From contig NZ_BSDI01000022.1 of the NCBI RefSeq assembly GCF_027923225.1, positions 1 through 64,000 of the forward strand: 64,000 bases of DNA, written 5' to 3'. The notes beneath the pieces were generated by a model. That model did no database searches. It saw nothing but the letters and a program-made list of their open reading frames with translations, and had not been told where the DNA came from. Made by a program: the position numbers and the translations under genes. The DNA is from Phytohabitans aurantiacus (GTDB lineage: Bacteria; Actinomycetota; Actinomycetes; Mycobacteriales; Micromonosporaceae). Of the stretch, positions 34,022 to 41,536 are shown piece by piece. The number at the start of each line of letters is the position of its first letter. The first letter of the stretch is position 1.

Positions 34022-34680
34022 CGGCCGGTCCCGACTGCTACCGGGCGGCGCGGACCGGCGGCCTGGCCCCGGCGCTGGAGTCGCTGACGGCGGCGCTCCT
34101 GCCCGGCGCGCTTCCCTACGGGCCGGCGGGCCACGCGGTCACCACCGCGACCGTCGCGGCGTCCGCGACTCACGCGTGGTTCGACGGCGTCCGGCACGAC
34201 CGCGAGCCCGAAGGCGAGCGGACCCCTGCTGTGGCGGCCGTGCCCGGTGGTCCGGTGCTGATACTGCGCCGCGCGGCGCCGACGGCGGTGGGGCGGCCGT
34301 CCGCCGTGCCGCACCACGCCTGGCTGTCGGGGCTGGCCTGGCTGCGCCTGGGGCTGTCCGAGGCGCTGCGACTGTCCTGTATGGACTACCTCGGCGGTCG
34401 CCGCGTGGGCGCCACCGCCACGCTGCTGCACCAACAGCTCGTCAAGGGTACGGTCGCCGAGGCGGTCGCCGTCCACCTGGAGGCGCACGCCGTGCTGCGC
34501 GCACTCGACGGTGAGGCGAGCGGTGCGGCGGAGCGCGTGCATCGGCTCATCACGGGCGCCGACCGGGAACTCGTGCGGCTGCTGGGCGCCAGTGGATACG
34601 TCACCGGCGGCGTGGGGCAGGTGGCGGACGCCTCCGAGCTGCTGGCCGACGCCTACTGCCGCCAGGAGCCACCGTGCTGA
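34018..34680 (+). CDS. Half-size acyl-CoA dehydrogenase-like protein (cassette 2)
   Basis: A 220-residue protein related to the C-terminal helical half of acyl-CoA dehydrogenases. It has AWLRLGLSEALRLSCMDYL, then VGATATLLHQQLVKGTVAEA and a C-terminal LLGASGYV. Same architecture and gene position as 18591-19199. The N-terminal FAD domains are absent. It is probably a subunit paired with the full-size dehydrogenase, whose gene starts 7 bases before its end. Confidence 0.7.
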   Translation: MTAGPDCYRAARTGGLAPALESLTAALLPGALPYGPAGHAVTTATVAASATHAWFDGVRHDREPEGERTPAVAAVPGGPVLILRRAAPTAVGRPSAVPHHAWLSGLAWLRLGLSEALRLSCMDYLGGRRVGATATLLHQQLVKGTVAEAVAVHLEAHAVLRALDGEASGAAERVHRLITGADRELVRLLGASGYVTGGVGQVADASELLADAYCRQEPPC

Positions 34681-35873
34681 GCCCCGGCGACGCCTCGCTG
34701 CACCGGCTGCGCGGCCAGATGCGCGAGTGGGGCGCCGATTTCCGCGACCGGGCGCTGGAGCTCGACCGCGACCCGCGGACGATCCGGCGGTGCCTGGACC
34801 TGCCGGCCGTCCGGTTCCTGGCGGCGATGGGTGTCCCGCGCCGCTACCGGCGGCCCGAGCTCATCGACGGGCACGCCTTCGACGGCGCCACCGCCGTGGA
34901 GCGCGTCGTGGTGATGGAAGAGCTAGCCCGCGCCGACGTCGGGATGCTGGTGTCCGCGCCGGGCCCGTTGCTGGCCGGCGTCCTGGTACAGGTCACCGGC
35001 GACGAGCGGCAGCGGGAATGGTTCTACGAGCGGGTACTCGACCGGCCACTGTGGACCTGTTTCGCGCTGACCGAGCCGGACCACGGGTCGGACGCCGCCT
35101 CCCTGCGCACCTCGTTGACCCGGCGACCGGACGGCGGTGCGGTGCTGCGGGGTGCCAAACGGTACGTGGGCAACGCCGTCCGGGCACAGGTGGCCGCCGT
35201 GTTCGGGCGTACCGGCGCGTCCATGCTCGGCATCGGCGCGGCTCTGGTCGAGACGTCGACCCCCGGATTCCACGCCGAGGTTATCGACACCATCGGGCTG
35301 CGCGGCGCCTGCCTCAGCGCGGTACGCCTCGACGATGTCGAGGTGCCGGCCGGGATGGTGCTCGGCCAGCACCTGTCGCCGAGCCGGCGCGGCGTGTGGG
35401 CCTTCACCCGGACGTTCAACCTGCTGCGCCCCGGGGTGGCGGCGATCGCCCTGGGCATCGCGCGGGGCGCCTACGAGTACCTGCTGGCCAGCCGCCGGTT
35501 GTGGACCCGCGGCGAGCAGCACCACCTGGACCGCCTCCGGCGCGACCTCGACGGCACCCGCGCGCTGGTGCTCAGCGCCGCCGAAGCCGTCGACGCCGAA
35601 CCGGGCGAAGGGCACCTGGCGTCGGCGGCGAAGCTGCGCGCCGTGCGGCTCGCCGAGCACGCCACCGACCTGGCCTGCGCCCTGCTCGGGCCCGGCGCCC
35701 GGCTCGACCATCCGCTGCTGGACAAGATGGTGCGCGACGCCCGCGGGATGGAGTTCGTCGAGGGTACGAGCAACATGCAGCGTCTCACCATCTTCCACAG
35801 TGTCCTGTCGGGCAGGCTCGACCGTTCCCTCTCGATCAGGCGGAGCCGAGCAGCAGCGCCATCGCGCCGGTGA
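34674..35873 (+). CDS. Acyl-CoA dehydrogenase family protein (cassette 2)
   Basis: A 399-residue flavoprotein. FALTEPDHGSDAASL is the FAD/substrate loop and MEFVEGTSNMQ carries the Glu base. About 20 residues longer than its relative at 17449-18588, through an Arg/Ser-rich tail that overlaps the convergent C-domain gene by 38 bp. Likely oxidises a carrier-bound acyl or aminoacyl group. Last gene of the rightward operon. Confidence 0.88.
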   Translation: MLSPGDASLHRLRGQMREWGADFRDRALELDRDPRTIRRCLDLPAVRFLAAMGVPRRYRRPELIDGHAFDGATAVERVVVMEELARADVGMLVSAPGPLLAGVLVQVTGDERQREWFYERVLDRPLWTCFALTEPDHGSDAASLRTSLTRRPDGGAVLRGAKRYVGNAVRAQVAAVFGRTGASMLGIGAALVETSTPGFHAEVIDTIGLRGACLSAVRLDDVEVPAGMVLGQHLSPSRRGVWAFTRTFNLLRPGVAAIALGIARGAYEYLLASRRLWTRGEQHHLDRLRRDLDGTRALVLSAAEAVDAEPGEGHLASAAKLRAVRLAEHATDLACALLGPGARLDHPLLDKMVRDARGMEFVEGTSNMQRLTIFHSVLSGRLDRSLSIRRSRAAAPSRR

Positions 35874-37128
35874 CCAGCGCCTCGCACTCCGCCGCCGGGA
35901 GCAGGTGAGTGCCCGCGCGCAGCTCGATCGAGACGAACGAGTCGGCCACCAGGACGTGGAAGTTCAGCCCGGTGCAGGGCCGGTCGACCCGCTCGACGCT
36001 GGCGAACGGCGCGCCGCCCGCGACGGTGGGGTCCCAGCCCGCCGGTGGCTCGGACGCGGACTCGTCGATCCGTACGACGTTGACGCTCGGCGGCGTGACC
36101 GGTAGCTGATGCCCCGCGCCGCCCGTCGCTCGCTGCCGGGCGGTGAGCGCCTCCTGGTCGTAGTAGGAGTGCCGCAGCGCGGTGAGCCGTCCCCTGTTGG
36201 CCTCGGGGATCAGGCTGTCGAGGCGGCGCGGGTCGGGCACGTCGACGCGGATCAGCCCGGCCTGGGCAAGGGTGCAGACGCTCCGCTTCACGTCGGGGAT
36301 GTGCCGGTTGGCGGACATCATGAACATCAGCACGCTGGAGCGATCGAGGTACCCGGCGAGCGTGCCGGCCACCGCGGCGACGGCGACCGCCGGCTCGCTC
36401 GCCCGCGTGGCGGCCACGAGCTCGGCCACCCGCTTCGGGGCGTCGGACGAGAACACCCGGGCGACGTGCATGGCGCCGCTGGGCGCGTCGAAGCCGGCGC
36501 CGAGAAGGCTGAGCTCGTCGCCCAGCTCGTCGTTGTGGCTCGTCCAGTAGGCGATGGCGCGCTCGTTGAGGGCCGCGCCGGCCGGCGACCGCTCGAACGC
36601 CACGATGTCGAGGGGTTGGCGGGAGGGCGGGGGCAGGTCGGGCGTGGCTCCGCGGGCCGCACCGTGCAGCGCCGCCCGCAGCTCCTCGTAGAGCACGTCG
36701 AAGCCGTACCGGTCGGTGGCGAGGTGGTGCGCGGCTATCCCGAGGAGCGTCCGTTCGCCGCCGCCCCGCAGCAGCGCCACCCGCAGCGGCCACGCCGACC
36801 GGACGTCCATGGCCGCGCTCAGCCACCGGTGCGCGTCGTCACCGTCGTCGAAGAGCTCCAGCGGGTACGCCTCCGACTCGACCGGCCACACGGTCTGCCG
36901 CGGCTGGCTGTCGCCGCCGGTGGCGAAGGTGGTGCGCACGGCCGTGTGTCGGGTGGCGACCGTCCGCACCGCCGCGCGGATGGTCGCCTCGTCGACGGCC
37001 TCCGGCAGTTCCAGGCCCTGCGTGAGGATGAGGCCGGGGGAGCGCCGCTCCGGCGGGAACTCCTGCTGCTGCCACCCCCACTGCTGGCCCCAGCTGAGCG
37101 GCGCGGACTCAAGATGCATAGAAGTCAT
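35836..37128 (-). CDS. Free-standing condensation-domain-like protein
   Basis: A 430-residue condensation-superfamily protein. AAHHLATDRYGFDVL has the His pair and Asp of the HHxxxD motif, and LSWGQQWGWQQQ stands at the first core motif. Divergent from the C domain at 22150. It could form an amide or ester between carrier-bound partners or transfer the finished chain to a free acceptor. The ATG at 37128 lies two bases past the stop of the StrR-like gene, so the two are probably co-transcribed. Confidence 0.82.
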   Translation of the reverse strand: MTSMHLESAPLSWGQQWGWQQQEFPPERRSPGLILTQGLELPEAVDEATIRAAVRTVATRHTAVRTTFATGGDSQPRQTVWPVESEAYPLELFDDGDDAHRWLSAAMDVRSAWPLRVALLRGGGERTLLGIAAHHLATDRYGFDVLYEELRAALHGAARGATPDLPPPSRQPLDIVAFERSPAGAALNERAIAYWTSHNDELGDELSLLGAGFDAPSGAMHVARVFSSDAPKRVAELVAATRASEPAVAVAAVAGTLAGYLDRSSVLMFMMSANRHIPDVKRSVCTLAQAGLIRVDVPDPRRLDSLIPEANRGRLTALRHSYYDQEALTARQRATGGAGHQLPVTPPSVNVVRIDESASEPPAGWDPTVAGGAPFASVERVDRPCTGLNFHVLVADSFVSIELRAGTHLLPAAECEALVTGAMALLLGSA

Positions 37129-37129
37129 T

Positions 37130-38089
37130 CTATTCGATGCCATCGGGTTCGGTGCGTCGCTGCTCCACCTCGTGGGCCAACGCGAGCCACGCCCTGCCAC
37201 ACTCCCGGGCCAGCCGGCCGACCAGGGGCGCGCAGTGCGGCGGGACGCCGTCGAGGGTCTCGCGCCACCCGGTGACGGTCAGCGGCGCGGAACCCAGCCA
37301 GCGCAGCAGCGCGCGGCCCGCGTCGGTGTAGCGCAGCGACGGGTCGCGCCGCAGACCGTCCAGAATGGACGCGGTGTCCAGCCGATCGGTGACCGGCTCG
37401 TCCCGGTGGCGCGTCACGGGATCCCTGCCCGCCCTGAGCCTGGCGCGCACGTCGCGCACGGTACCCACCGACACGCCCGCCTCCCGCGCTATCTCCCGCA
37501 GCGACGACGTGGGCCGCTCGGCCAGTACCCGGGAGGCGACCCGCCGGCTCTGCGCCGGATCGAGCGGGCGGACCTTGCCGTCCCGGCCCATCCGCGCCAC
37601 CGCGGTCGTACCGTCCGTCCGCGCCCGGATCGCCGCGACGGTCTTGCCCGCCAGCCCCACGGTGGCGGCGACCGCGCGATCGGAGAGCGCCGGATTCGAC
37701 CGGAGGATTCTCGTGGCCGCCTCCTGCTTGTCCCGGAGGGTCAACGGCAAGCCGTGCCGGACGTTGGACCGGACCGCGAGGTGGAACGCCTCCGTCACGG
37801 TGCCGTGGAAGAACGTGGCCTCGATCTCTTGACGCCCGCACAGCTCGGCCGCCCGTAACCGGTGCGCGCCGTCGATGACCCGCATCGTGACGCAGTGCAC
37901 GAGGATCGGCGGAAGCGCCCCGTCGACCTCGGCCAGCGCCCGCGCGTGATGCTCGTTCACCCCATCGAGTCGCGGCGAGTCCGATCCACCGAGGTCCTGG
38001 ATCCGGACCCGGACGACCGTCTCGCCCCATTCGCAGTGCGGTTTCCCGCTTCGGTGTTCCACCGCACCATCGTGGTGTCGGGCCTTCAT
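37130..38089 (-). CDS. StrR-like pathway activator (ParB-type domain plus HTH)
   Basis: A 319-residue regulator. The N-terminal LPPILVHCVTMRVIDGAHRLRAAE (position about 55-80; core MRVIDGAHRLRAA) is the ParB-like signature of StrR/NovG-type antibiotic activators. A helix-turn-helix follows near 195 (LREIAREAGVSVGTVRDV). Such proteins switch on their own cluster through inverted-repeat operators. It lies at the cluster's right end and is transcribed into the C-domain gene. The ATG at 38089 is preceded by a group of CGATGAA/TTCATCG repeats. It is the only pathway regulator seen in region 1. Confidence 0.88.
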   Translation of the reverse strand: MKARHHDGAVEHRSGKPHCEWGETVVRVRIQDLGGSDSPRLDGVNEHHARALAEVDGALPPILVHCVTMRVIDGAHRLRAAELCGRQEIEATFFHGTVTEAFHLAVRSNVRHGLPLTLRDKQEAATRILRSNPALSDRAVAATVGLAGKTVAAIRARTDGTTAVARMGRDGKVRPLDPAQSRRVASRVLAERPTSSLREIAREAGVSVGTVRDVRARLRAGRDPVTRHRDEPVTDRLDTASILDGLRRDPSLRYTDAGRALLRWLGSAPLTVTGWRETLDGVPPHCAPLVGRLARECGRAWLALAHEVEQRRTEPDGIE

Positions 38090-38150
38090 CGATGCTGCAC
38101 GCGTCCGTTCATCGGCGCGTCCCGATGAACATTCCGATGCGAAACCGATG
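38085..38150. promoter_or_regulatory. CGATGAA/TTCATCG iterons between regulator and secreted protein
   Basis: GTTCATCGG at 38107-38115 and CCGATGAAC at 38122-38130 form a perfect 9-bp inverted repeat with a 6-base spacer. CCGATG recurs at 38122, 38134 and 38145 (12- and 11-base steps), and TTCATCGATG sits at the regulator start near 38085. About one helical turn per repeat suggests cooperative binding, perhaps by the StrR-like protein on its own promoter. Confidence 0.6.
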
Positions 38151-38174
38151 AATGGCACCACCGAGGCTCTTCCC

Positions 38175-38720
38175 ATGACACTCAACGCAAGCCGGCGCGC
38201 CATCCGCCGGATCCTGACCGTGGTCGCTCTGGCCACCGCCTGCGTCGTGGGAATGACCGGCCCCGCGCAGGCGCTGCCGTTGCCGGTCGACCTGTTCGAC
38301 AACAACCCGGCGTCGAGGTGGACGGTCTGGAGCACGGGGAACGGCACCGGCTCGTTCGGCAACAGCCAGGCGCGCCTGGACCACTCCCTCAGCACCGGCT
38401 GGACCGAGATCAGCCGTGACGTCAGCCTCGGCGCCCCGGACAGCGACATCGGGTGTGCCTTCGAGATCCAGTTGCGCGGCACCTCCTCCAGCGCCGTGTC
38501 GACCGTCAACCTCGAGGTGATCAATCCGAACAACTGGCAGTACCTCTCGCTGAAGCAGGTGCAGGTCAGCGGTCAGCAGTGGCAGTCGTTCCTGATGCTG
38601 GGGTGGGTCCATCGGGTGAACCCCGTCAAGTTCCGGGTGTCGCTGCTCGCCGCGGGAGGCCAGGCCCGGACTGTCCACATCGACACGATGACCGGAATGT
38701 GCGGATTCATCGAAGACTAA
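38175..38720 (+). CDS. Small secreted protein, function unknown
   Basis: A 181-residue exported protein. A Sec signal peptide covers residues 1 to about 33: RRAIRR, a hydrophobic core, then AQA cleavage. The mature part starts PLPVDLFDNN and is rich in Trp, Ser and beta-type sequence (WTVWSTGNGTGSF, ISRDVSLG), like a small beta-sandwich. No catalytic motif was recognised. An upstream in-frame ATG at 38148 would add 9 residues before the signal peptide and is less likely. Ends just before a strong terminator. Confidence 0.8.
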   Translation: MTLNASRRAIRRILTVVALATACVVGMTGPAQALPLPVDLFDNNPASRWTVWSTGNGTGSFGNSQARLDHSLSTGWTEISRDVSLGAPDSDIGCAFEIQLRGTSSSAVSTVNLEVINPNNWQYLSLKQVQVSGQQWQSFLMLGWVHRVNPVKFRVSLLAAGGQARTVHIDTMTGMCGFIED

Positions 38721-38726
38721 CCACGC

Positions 38727-38780
38727 GTGATCAGGGCGTCCCTCAAGTCGTTAGAGCTACTTGAGGGACGCCCTGATCAC
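38727..38780. terminator. Bidirectional terminator, 22-bp perfect stem
   Basis: Positions 38727-38748 and 38759-38780 are perfect reverse complements, with a 10-base loop. It lies between the convergent secreted-protein gene (stop 38720) and protease gene (stop 38806). No long U tract follows, as is common in actinomycetes. Confidence 0.9.
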
Positions 38781-38805
38781 GGCCCTTGCGGGGGACGCGC
38801 GCGGG

Positions 38806-39870
38806 TCAGGCGGCGGCGATCAGCTCTTGGGCGGTCTGGGCGGCACGCTCCACGGGGATCGCGAAGCCGATGCCGATGGAGCCGTTGCCCTCCAGCGTGG
38901 CGATGGCGGTGTTGACGCCGACGACCTGGCCGCGCGAGTTGACCAGCGGCCCGCCGGAGTTGCCGGGGTTGATGGACGCGTCGGTCTGCACCGCCGTCTG
39001 CCGCGTCGAGCCGCCGAGCCGCACCTCGCGGTTGACCGCGCTGACGATACCGGCGGTGACGCTGCCGGACAGCCCGAGCGGCGAGCCGACGGCCAGTACC
39101 TGCTCGCCGACCCGCAGGTCCGTGGTGCGACCGAGGGTCAGCGGGCGCAGCCCGGCGGGGTCGGCGACCTTGATGACGGCGATGTCGGCGCGGGCGTCGC
39201 GGCCCACCAGGCGGGCGGGGTGCGACTTGCCGTCCTGGCCCACGATCCGGATGGTGCCACCGCGGGTGACGACGTGGCTGTTGGTGATGATGTGCCCCTG
39301 GTCGTCGAGGACGAACCCGGAGCCTGAGGAGCCCTCGTCGTCCGTGGTCACCTCGATGGACACCACGCCGGGCAGGACCTGCTCGGCGGCGCTGACCAGT
39401 ACGTCGGGAAGGGCGCCGTCGGCTCCCACGGTGCGTGGCTGCCCGCCCGGAAACCCGGTGCCGTTGGCGGCGTACCAGCCGGCGGCGCCCCCGAACCCGG
39501 CCGCGACCACGGCGATCATCAGGCCAGCGAGGACCAGCCGCGGACCCCGGCTCCGCTTCGGGCTCTGGGCCGGCCCGGGGTCGTCCCAGAGCGAGCCGGG
39601 AGGCAGGTCGGCACGGTGCCGCGGATACCCGCGCGTGCCCGCGCCGAGGCCCTGGCCCTGGTCGGTGCCGAAGCCCTGGTCGGTGCCGAAGCCCTGGTCG
39701 GAGTAGCCCTGGTCCGCGTACCCCTGGGTCGGGTAGCCCCGGTCGGAGTAGCCGCGCGCGGCGTACCGCTGGTCGGTGTACTCCTGGTCGTCGGGGTACT
39801 CCTTGGCGGCATAGGCCTGGTATTGCGGGTACCGCGGATCGGGCTCGTCCAACCCCAGCACGCTGGTCAT
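38806..39870 (-). CDS. Membrane-anchored trypsin-like (HtrA-type) serine protease
   Basis: A 354-residue protein. Residues 1-85 are cytoplasmic and rich in Tyr/Gly/Asp/Gln, with repeats such as GYSDRGYPTQGYADQGYSDQ and FGTDQGFGTDQG. One membrane helix follows at about 110-132, then an outside S1-type protease domain with His in NSHVV (near 198), Asp in RADIAVIKV (near 226) and Ser in NPGNSGGPL (near 305). There is no PDZ domain, unlike most HtrA proteins. Probably an envelope quality-control protease. Not linked to the clusters by function. Confidence 0.9.
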   Translation of the reverse strand: MTSVLGLDEPDPRYPQYQAYAAKEYPDDQEYTDQRYAARGYSDRGYPTQGYADQGYSDQGFGTDQGFGTDQGQGLGAGTRGYPRHRADLPPGSLWDDPGPAQSPKRSRGPRLVLAGLMIAVVAAGFGGAAGWYAANGTGFPGGQPRTVGADGALPDVLVSAAEQVLPGVVSIEVTTDDEGSSGSGFVLDDQGHIITNSHVVTRGGTIRIVGQDGKSHPARLVGRDARADIAVIKVADPAGLRPLTLGRTTDLRVGEQVLAVGSPLGLSGSVTAGIVSAVNREVRLGGSTRQTAVQTDASINPGNSGGPLVNSRGQVVGVNTAIATLEGNGSIGIGFAIPVERAAQTAQELIAAA

Positions 39871-40024
39871 GACCCCAGGTACGGATCAATCGACCGTTCC
39901 GGTTCACACGTCCTTTTCACATAGAGCTACCGCGACGCTCGTCGCGGTCCCGACCGTCGCTCCCGCGGCCTCACCCCGCGCGTCCCCACGACCCACAGGG
40001 GGTTGACCGTGCGTCGCGGAGAGC

Positions 40025-40076
40025 AAGGCCGCGGGAGCAACGGCATGGACCGCGACGTACGCCGCGGCAGCCCGAA
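40025..40076. repeat. Dispersed ~52-bp repeat, copy 3
   Basis: The most diverged copy of the element at 125-176 and 16987-17038, keeping GGCCGCGGGAGC and a spaced GCCGCGGCAGC segment. With the copy at 16987 it shares extra bases upstream. It lies downstream of the leftward pectinesterase gene. Confidence 0.5.
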
Positions 40077-40181
40077 CCTCTGGTCCAGGCCATGCGTTCC
40101 CGCACCCGATCGCGACAACGCTCGGAGCGCTTGGCCCGACAGCGTCGATCAAGGGCAACCGCGTCGTGGCGGGCGTGCCGC

Positions 40182-40251
40182 CGCGCCCTGCGCGGTGCGC
40201 GCCCTGCGCGGTGCGCGCCCTGCGCGGTGCGCGCCCTGCGCGGTGCGCGCC
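40182..40251. repeat. 16-bp tandem repeat, about 4.4 copies
   Basis: The unit GCGCGCCCTGCGCGGT is repeated head to tail without mismatch, apart from a missing first base in copy 1 and a partial last copy. Each unit is GC-only but for two T residues and is partly self-complementary. No spacers, so not a CRISPR array. Confidence 0.9.
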
Positions 40252-40279
40252 GATCAAGGGCATTCGCATGGATCTAGGG

Positions 40280-40318
40280 CGAACGCACGCGGTTTTGAGA
40301 TCGAACCACGTGCGTTCG
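40280..40318. repeat. 15-bp inverted repeat (hairpin)
   Basis: CGAACGCACGCGGTT at 40280-40294 pairs with AACCACGTGCGTTCG at 40304-40318 with one mismatch, around a 9-base loop. Its right arm is part of the direct repeat copy at 40298-40352. Confidence 0.8.
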
Positions 40319-40445
40319 TCCTTGATCGGCGTTCGGGGCGTGGCGACACGCCGTGCTGGGCTGGCCTGGGGGCGGACGCGGCGCGGAAAGAGATCCAACC
40401 GCGTGCGTTTGCCCTTGATCGGCGTGCTTGGCGTGGCGACGCGCT
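40298..40445. repeat. Pair of ~55-bp direct repeats, 93-bp period
   Basis: 40298-40352 and 40391-40445 share AGATC-AACC-CGTGCGTT-G, then CCTTGATCGGCG and GGCGTGGCGAC in the same order and spacing. The similarity stops outside these blocks. Confidence 0.7.
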
Positions 40446-40489
40446 GTTATGGGCGGGATGGCGGCGGCGGGCGGTATGCGAGGGCGCGG

Positions 40490-41536
40490 TTAGTGGTTTG
40501 GGGACCAGGCGTCTTCGCCGCTTAGGTACGCGGTGACGGTGTGGGCGCGGGCTTCGGTGTCGGTCAGCTGGGGGCGGTCGGCGTTCGGGGCGGCGCCGGG
40601 GCCGATGTTGCGGTATTCGGCGTATCTCGCGTCGCGCCACGGCCAGGTGCCGAAGTCGGTCCATGGGGTGGCCGTGTTGATGTGCGCGCCGAGAACTGAC
40701 TGCCGGATCAGGGTCTGGGCGATCGCGTTCGGGTCGTTGCTCGGGTGCCAGGGACGGCCCAGGTATACCGTGCCGGCCGCCGCGTCGCCGGTGAAGACGC
40801 ACCGGGTGAACAGCAGCCCGTACGGGTTGTCGATGCTGGTACTGGCCGCCGTCACGTAGCCGTTGTTGGTGGTCGAACCGCGGTCGAGGGAGTGCACGCG
40901 GCACCTGTCGAAGACCGCGGTCGCGCGGCCGAAGATGAAGTCGACGTCGCCCTCGACATAGCAGTTCCGCAGGTACACCCGCGACCGCGTGGCTGCGTTG
41001 GGGCTGTTCAGGTACAGCGTGTCCTGGTTGCCGAGGAACCGCACGTGCTCGAAGACCAGCCGGTCGGCGCGGGTGAGCACCGCGACCGCCTGGCGGGCGG
41101 TGATCTCCGGGTGCGCGCTCTCGTCGAAGTCGTTGGCGAAGGTCAGGTTGCGGGCGCTGAAGTCGGCGCCGTCGATGGTGACGGAGGCGCTGCCCGAGGT
41201 GCCCCAGGTGCCGCCGCCGGGTTTGGGCGTACCGCTCGCCCGGTCGTCAACGATGACCACCCGGCTCGGGTCACGGCCCAGACCGAGCAACGCCACGTGT
41301 GGCCGGTCGGCCGGGACGATCACCTGACCTCGGTAGACGCCGGGCTTGATCTTGATGACGAACGGCGTCGCGTTGCCCGCCGGAACGGCGTCGACGGCCG
41401 CCTGGATGGTGGTGAAGTTCGCACTGCCGTCGGCGGCGACAGTGACGCAGGCGCCGCGTGGACCGGCCGCCGCGGGCGCGCCGGACAGTACGGTGACCGT
41501 CAGTACCGCCGCGACCAGCGCGGATCGTGTGCCCAT
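40490..41536 (-). CDS. Secreted pectinesterase-family protein
   Basis: A 348-residue right-handed beta-helix enzyme of the pectin methylesterase family. Signal peptide at residues 1-23 (hydrophobic core, cleavage after APAAA). Family motifs are GNQDTLY (near 167), DFIFG with a catalytic Asp (near 198) and LGRPW (near 257). It would de-esterify plant pectin outside the cell. The ATG at 41536 has GGAGGT 7 bases upstream; a longer frame upstream adds no signal. A perfect 16-bp palindrome of LacI-operator type lies in its promoter. Confidence 0.9.
   Translation of the reverse strand: MGTRSALVAAVLTVTVLSGAPAAAGPRGACVTVAADGSANFTTIQAAVDAVPAGNATPFVIKIKPGVYRGQVIVPADRPHVALLGLGRDPSRVVIVDDRASGTPKPGGGTWGTSGSASVTIDGADFSARNLTFANDFDESAHPEITARQAVAVLTRADRLVFEHVRFLGNQDTLYLNSPNAATRSRVYLRNCYVEGDVDFIFGRATAVFDRCRVHSLDRGSTTNNGYVTAASTSIDNPYGLLFTRCVFTGDAAAGTVYLGRPWHPSNDPNAIAQTLIRQSVLGAHINTATPWTDFGTWPWRDARYAEYRNIGPGAAPNADRPQLTDTEARAHTVTAYLSGEDAWSPNH

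Larger units (their letters stand above)
39871..40489. other. Gene-free stretch dense in repeats
   Basis: 619 bases between the protease start and the pectinesterase stop. No coding signal was accepted: reading frames here follow the repeats and match nothing. It holds dispersed repeat copy 3 (40025-40076), a 16-bp tandem array (40182-40251), a hairpin (40280-40318) and two ~55-bp direct repeats 93 bases apart. CGATCAAGGGC occurs at 40146 and 40251, and in reverse at 40411, with a variant near 40318. Confidence 0.7.

Noticed and set aside
40182..40251. Possible CRISPR array
   Set aside because: Units are 16 bp, directly adjacent and without spacers, and no cas gene is present.
40092..40536. 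Short rightward Arg/Ala-rich frames in the repeat region
   Set aside because: They follow the tandem repeats, overlap each other in several frames and have no start signals.
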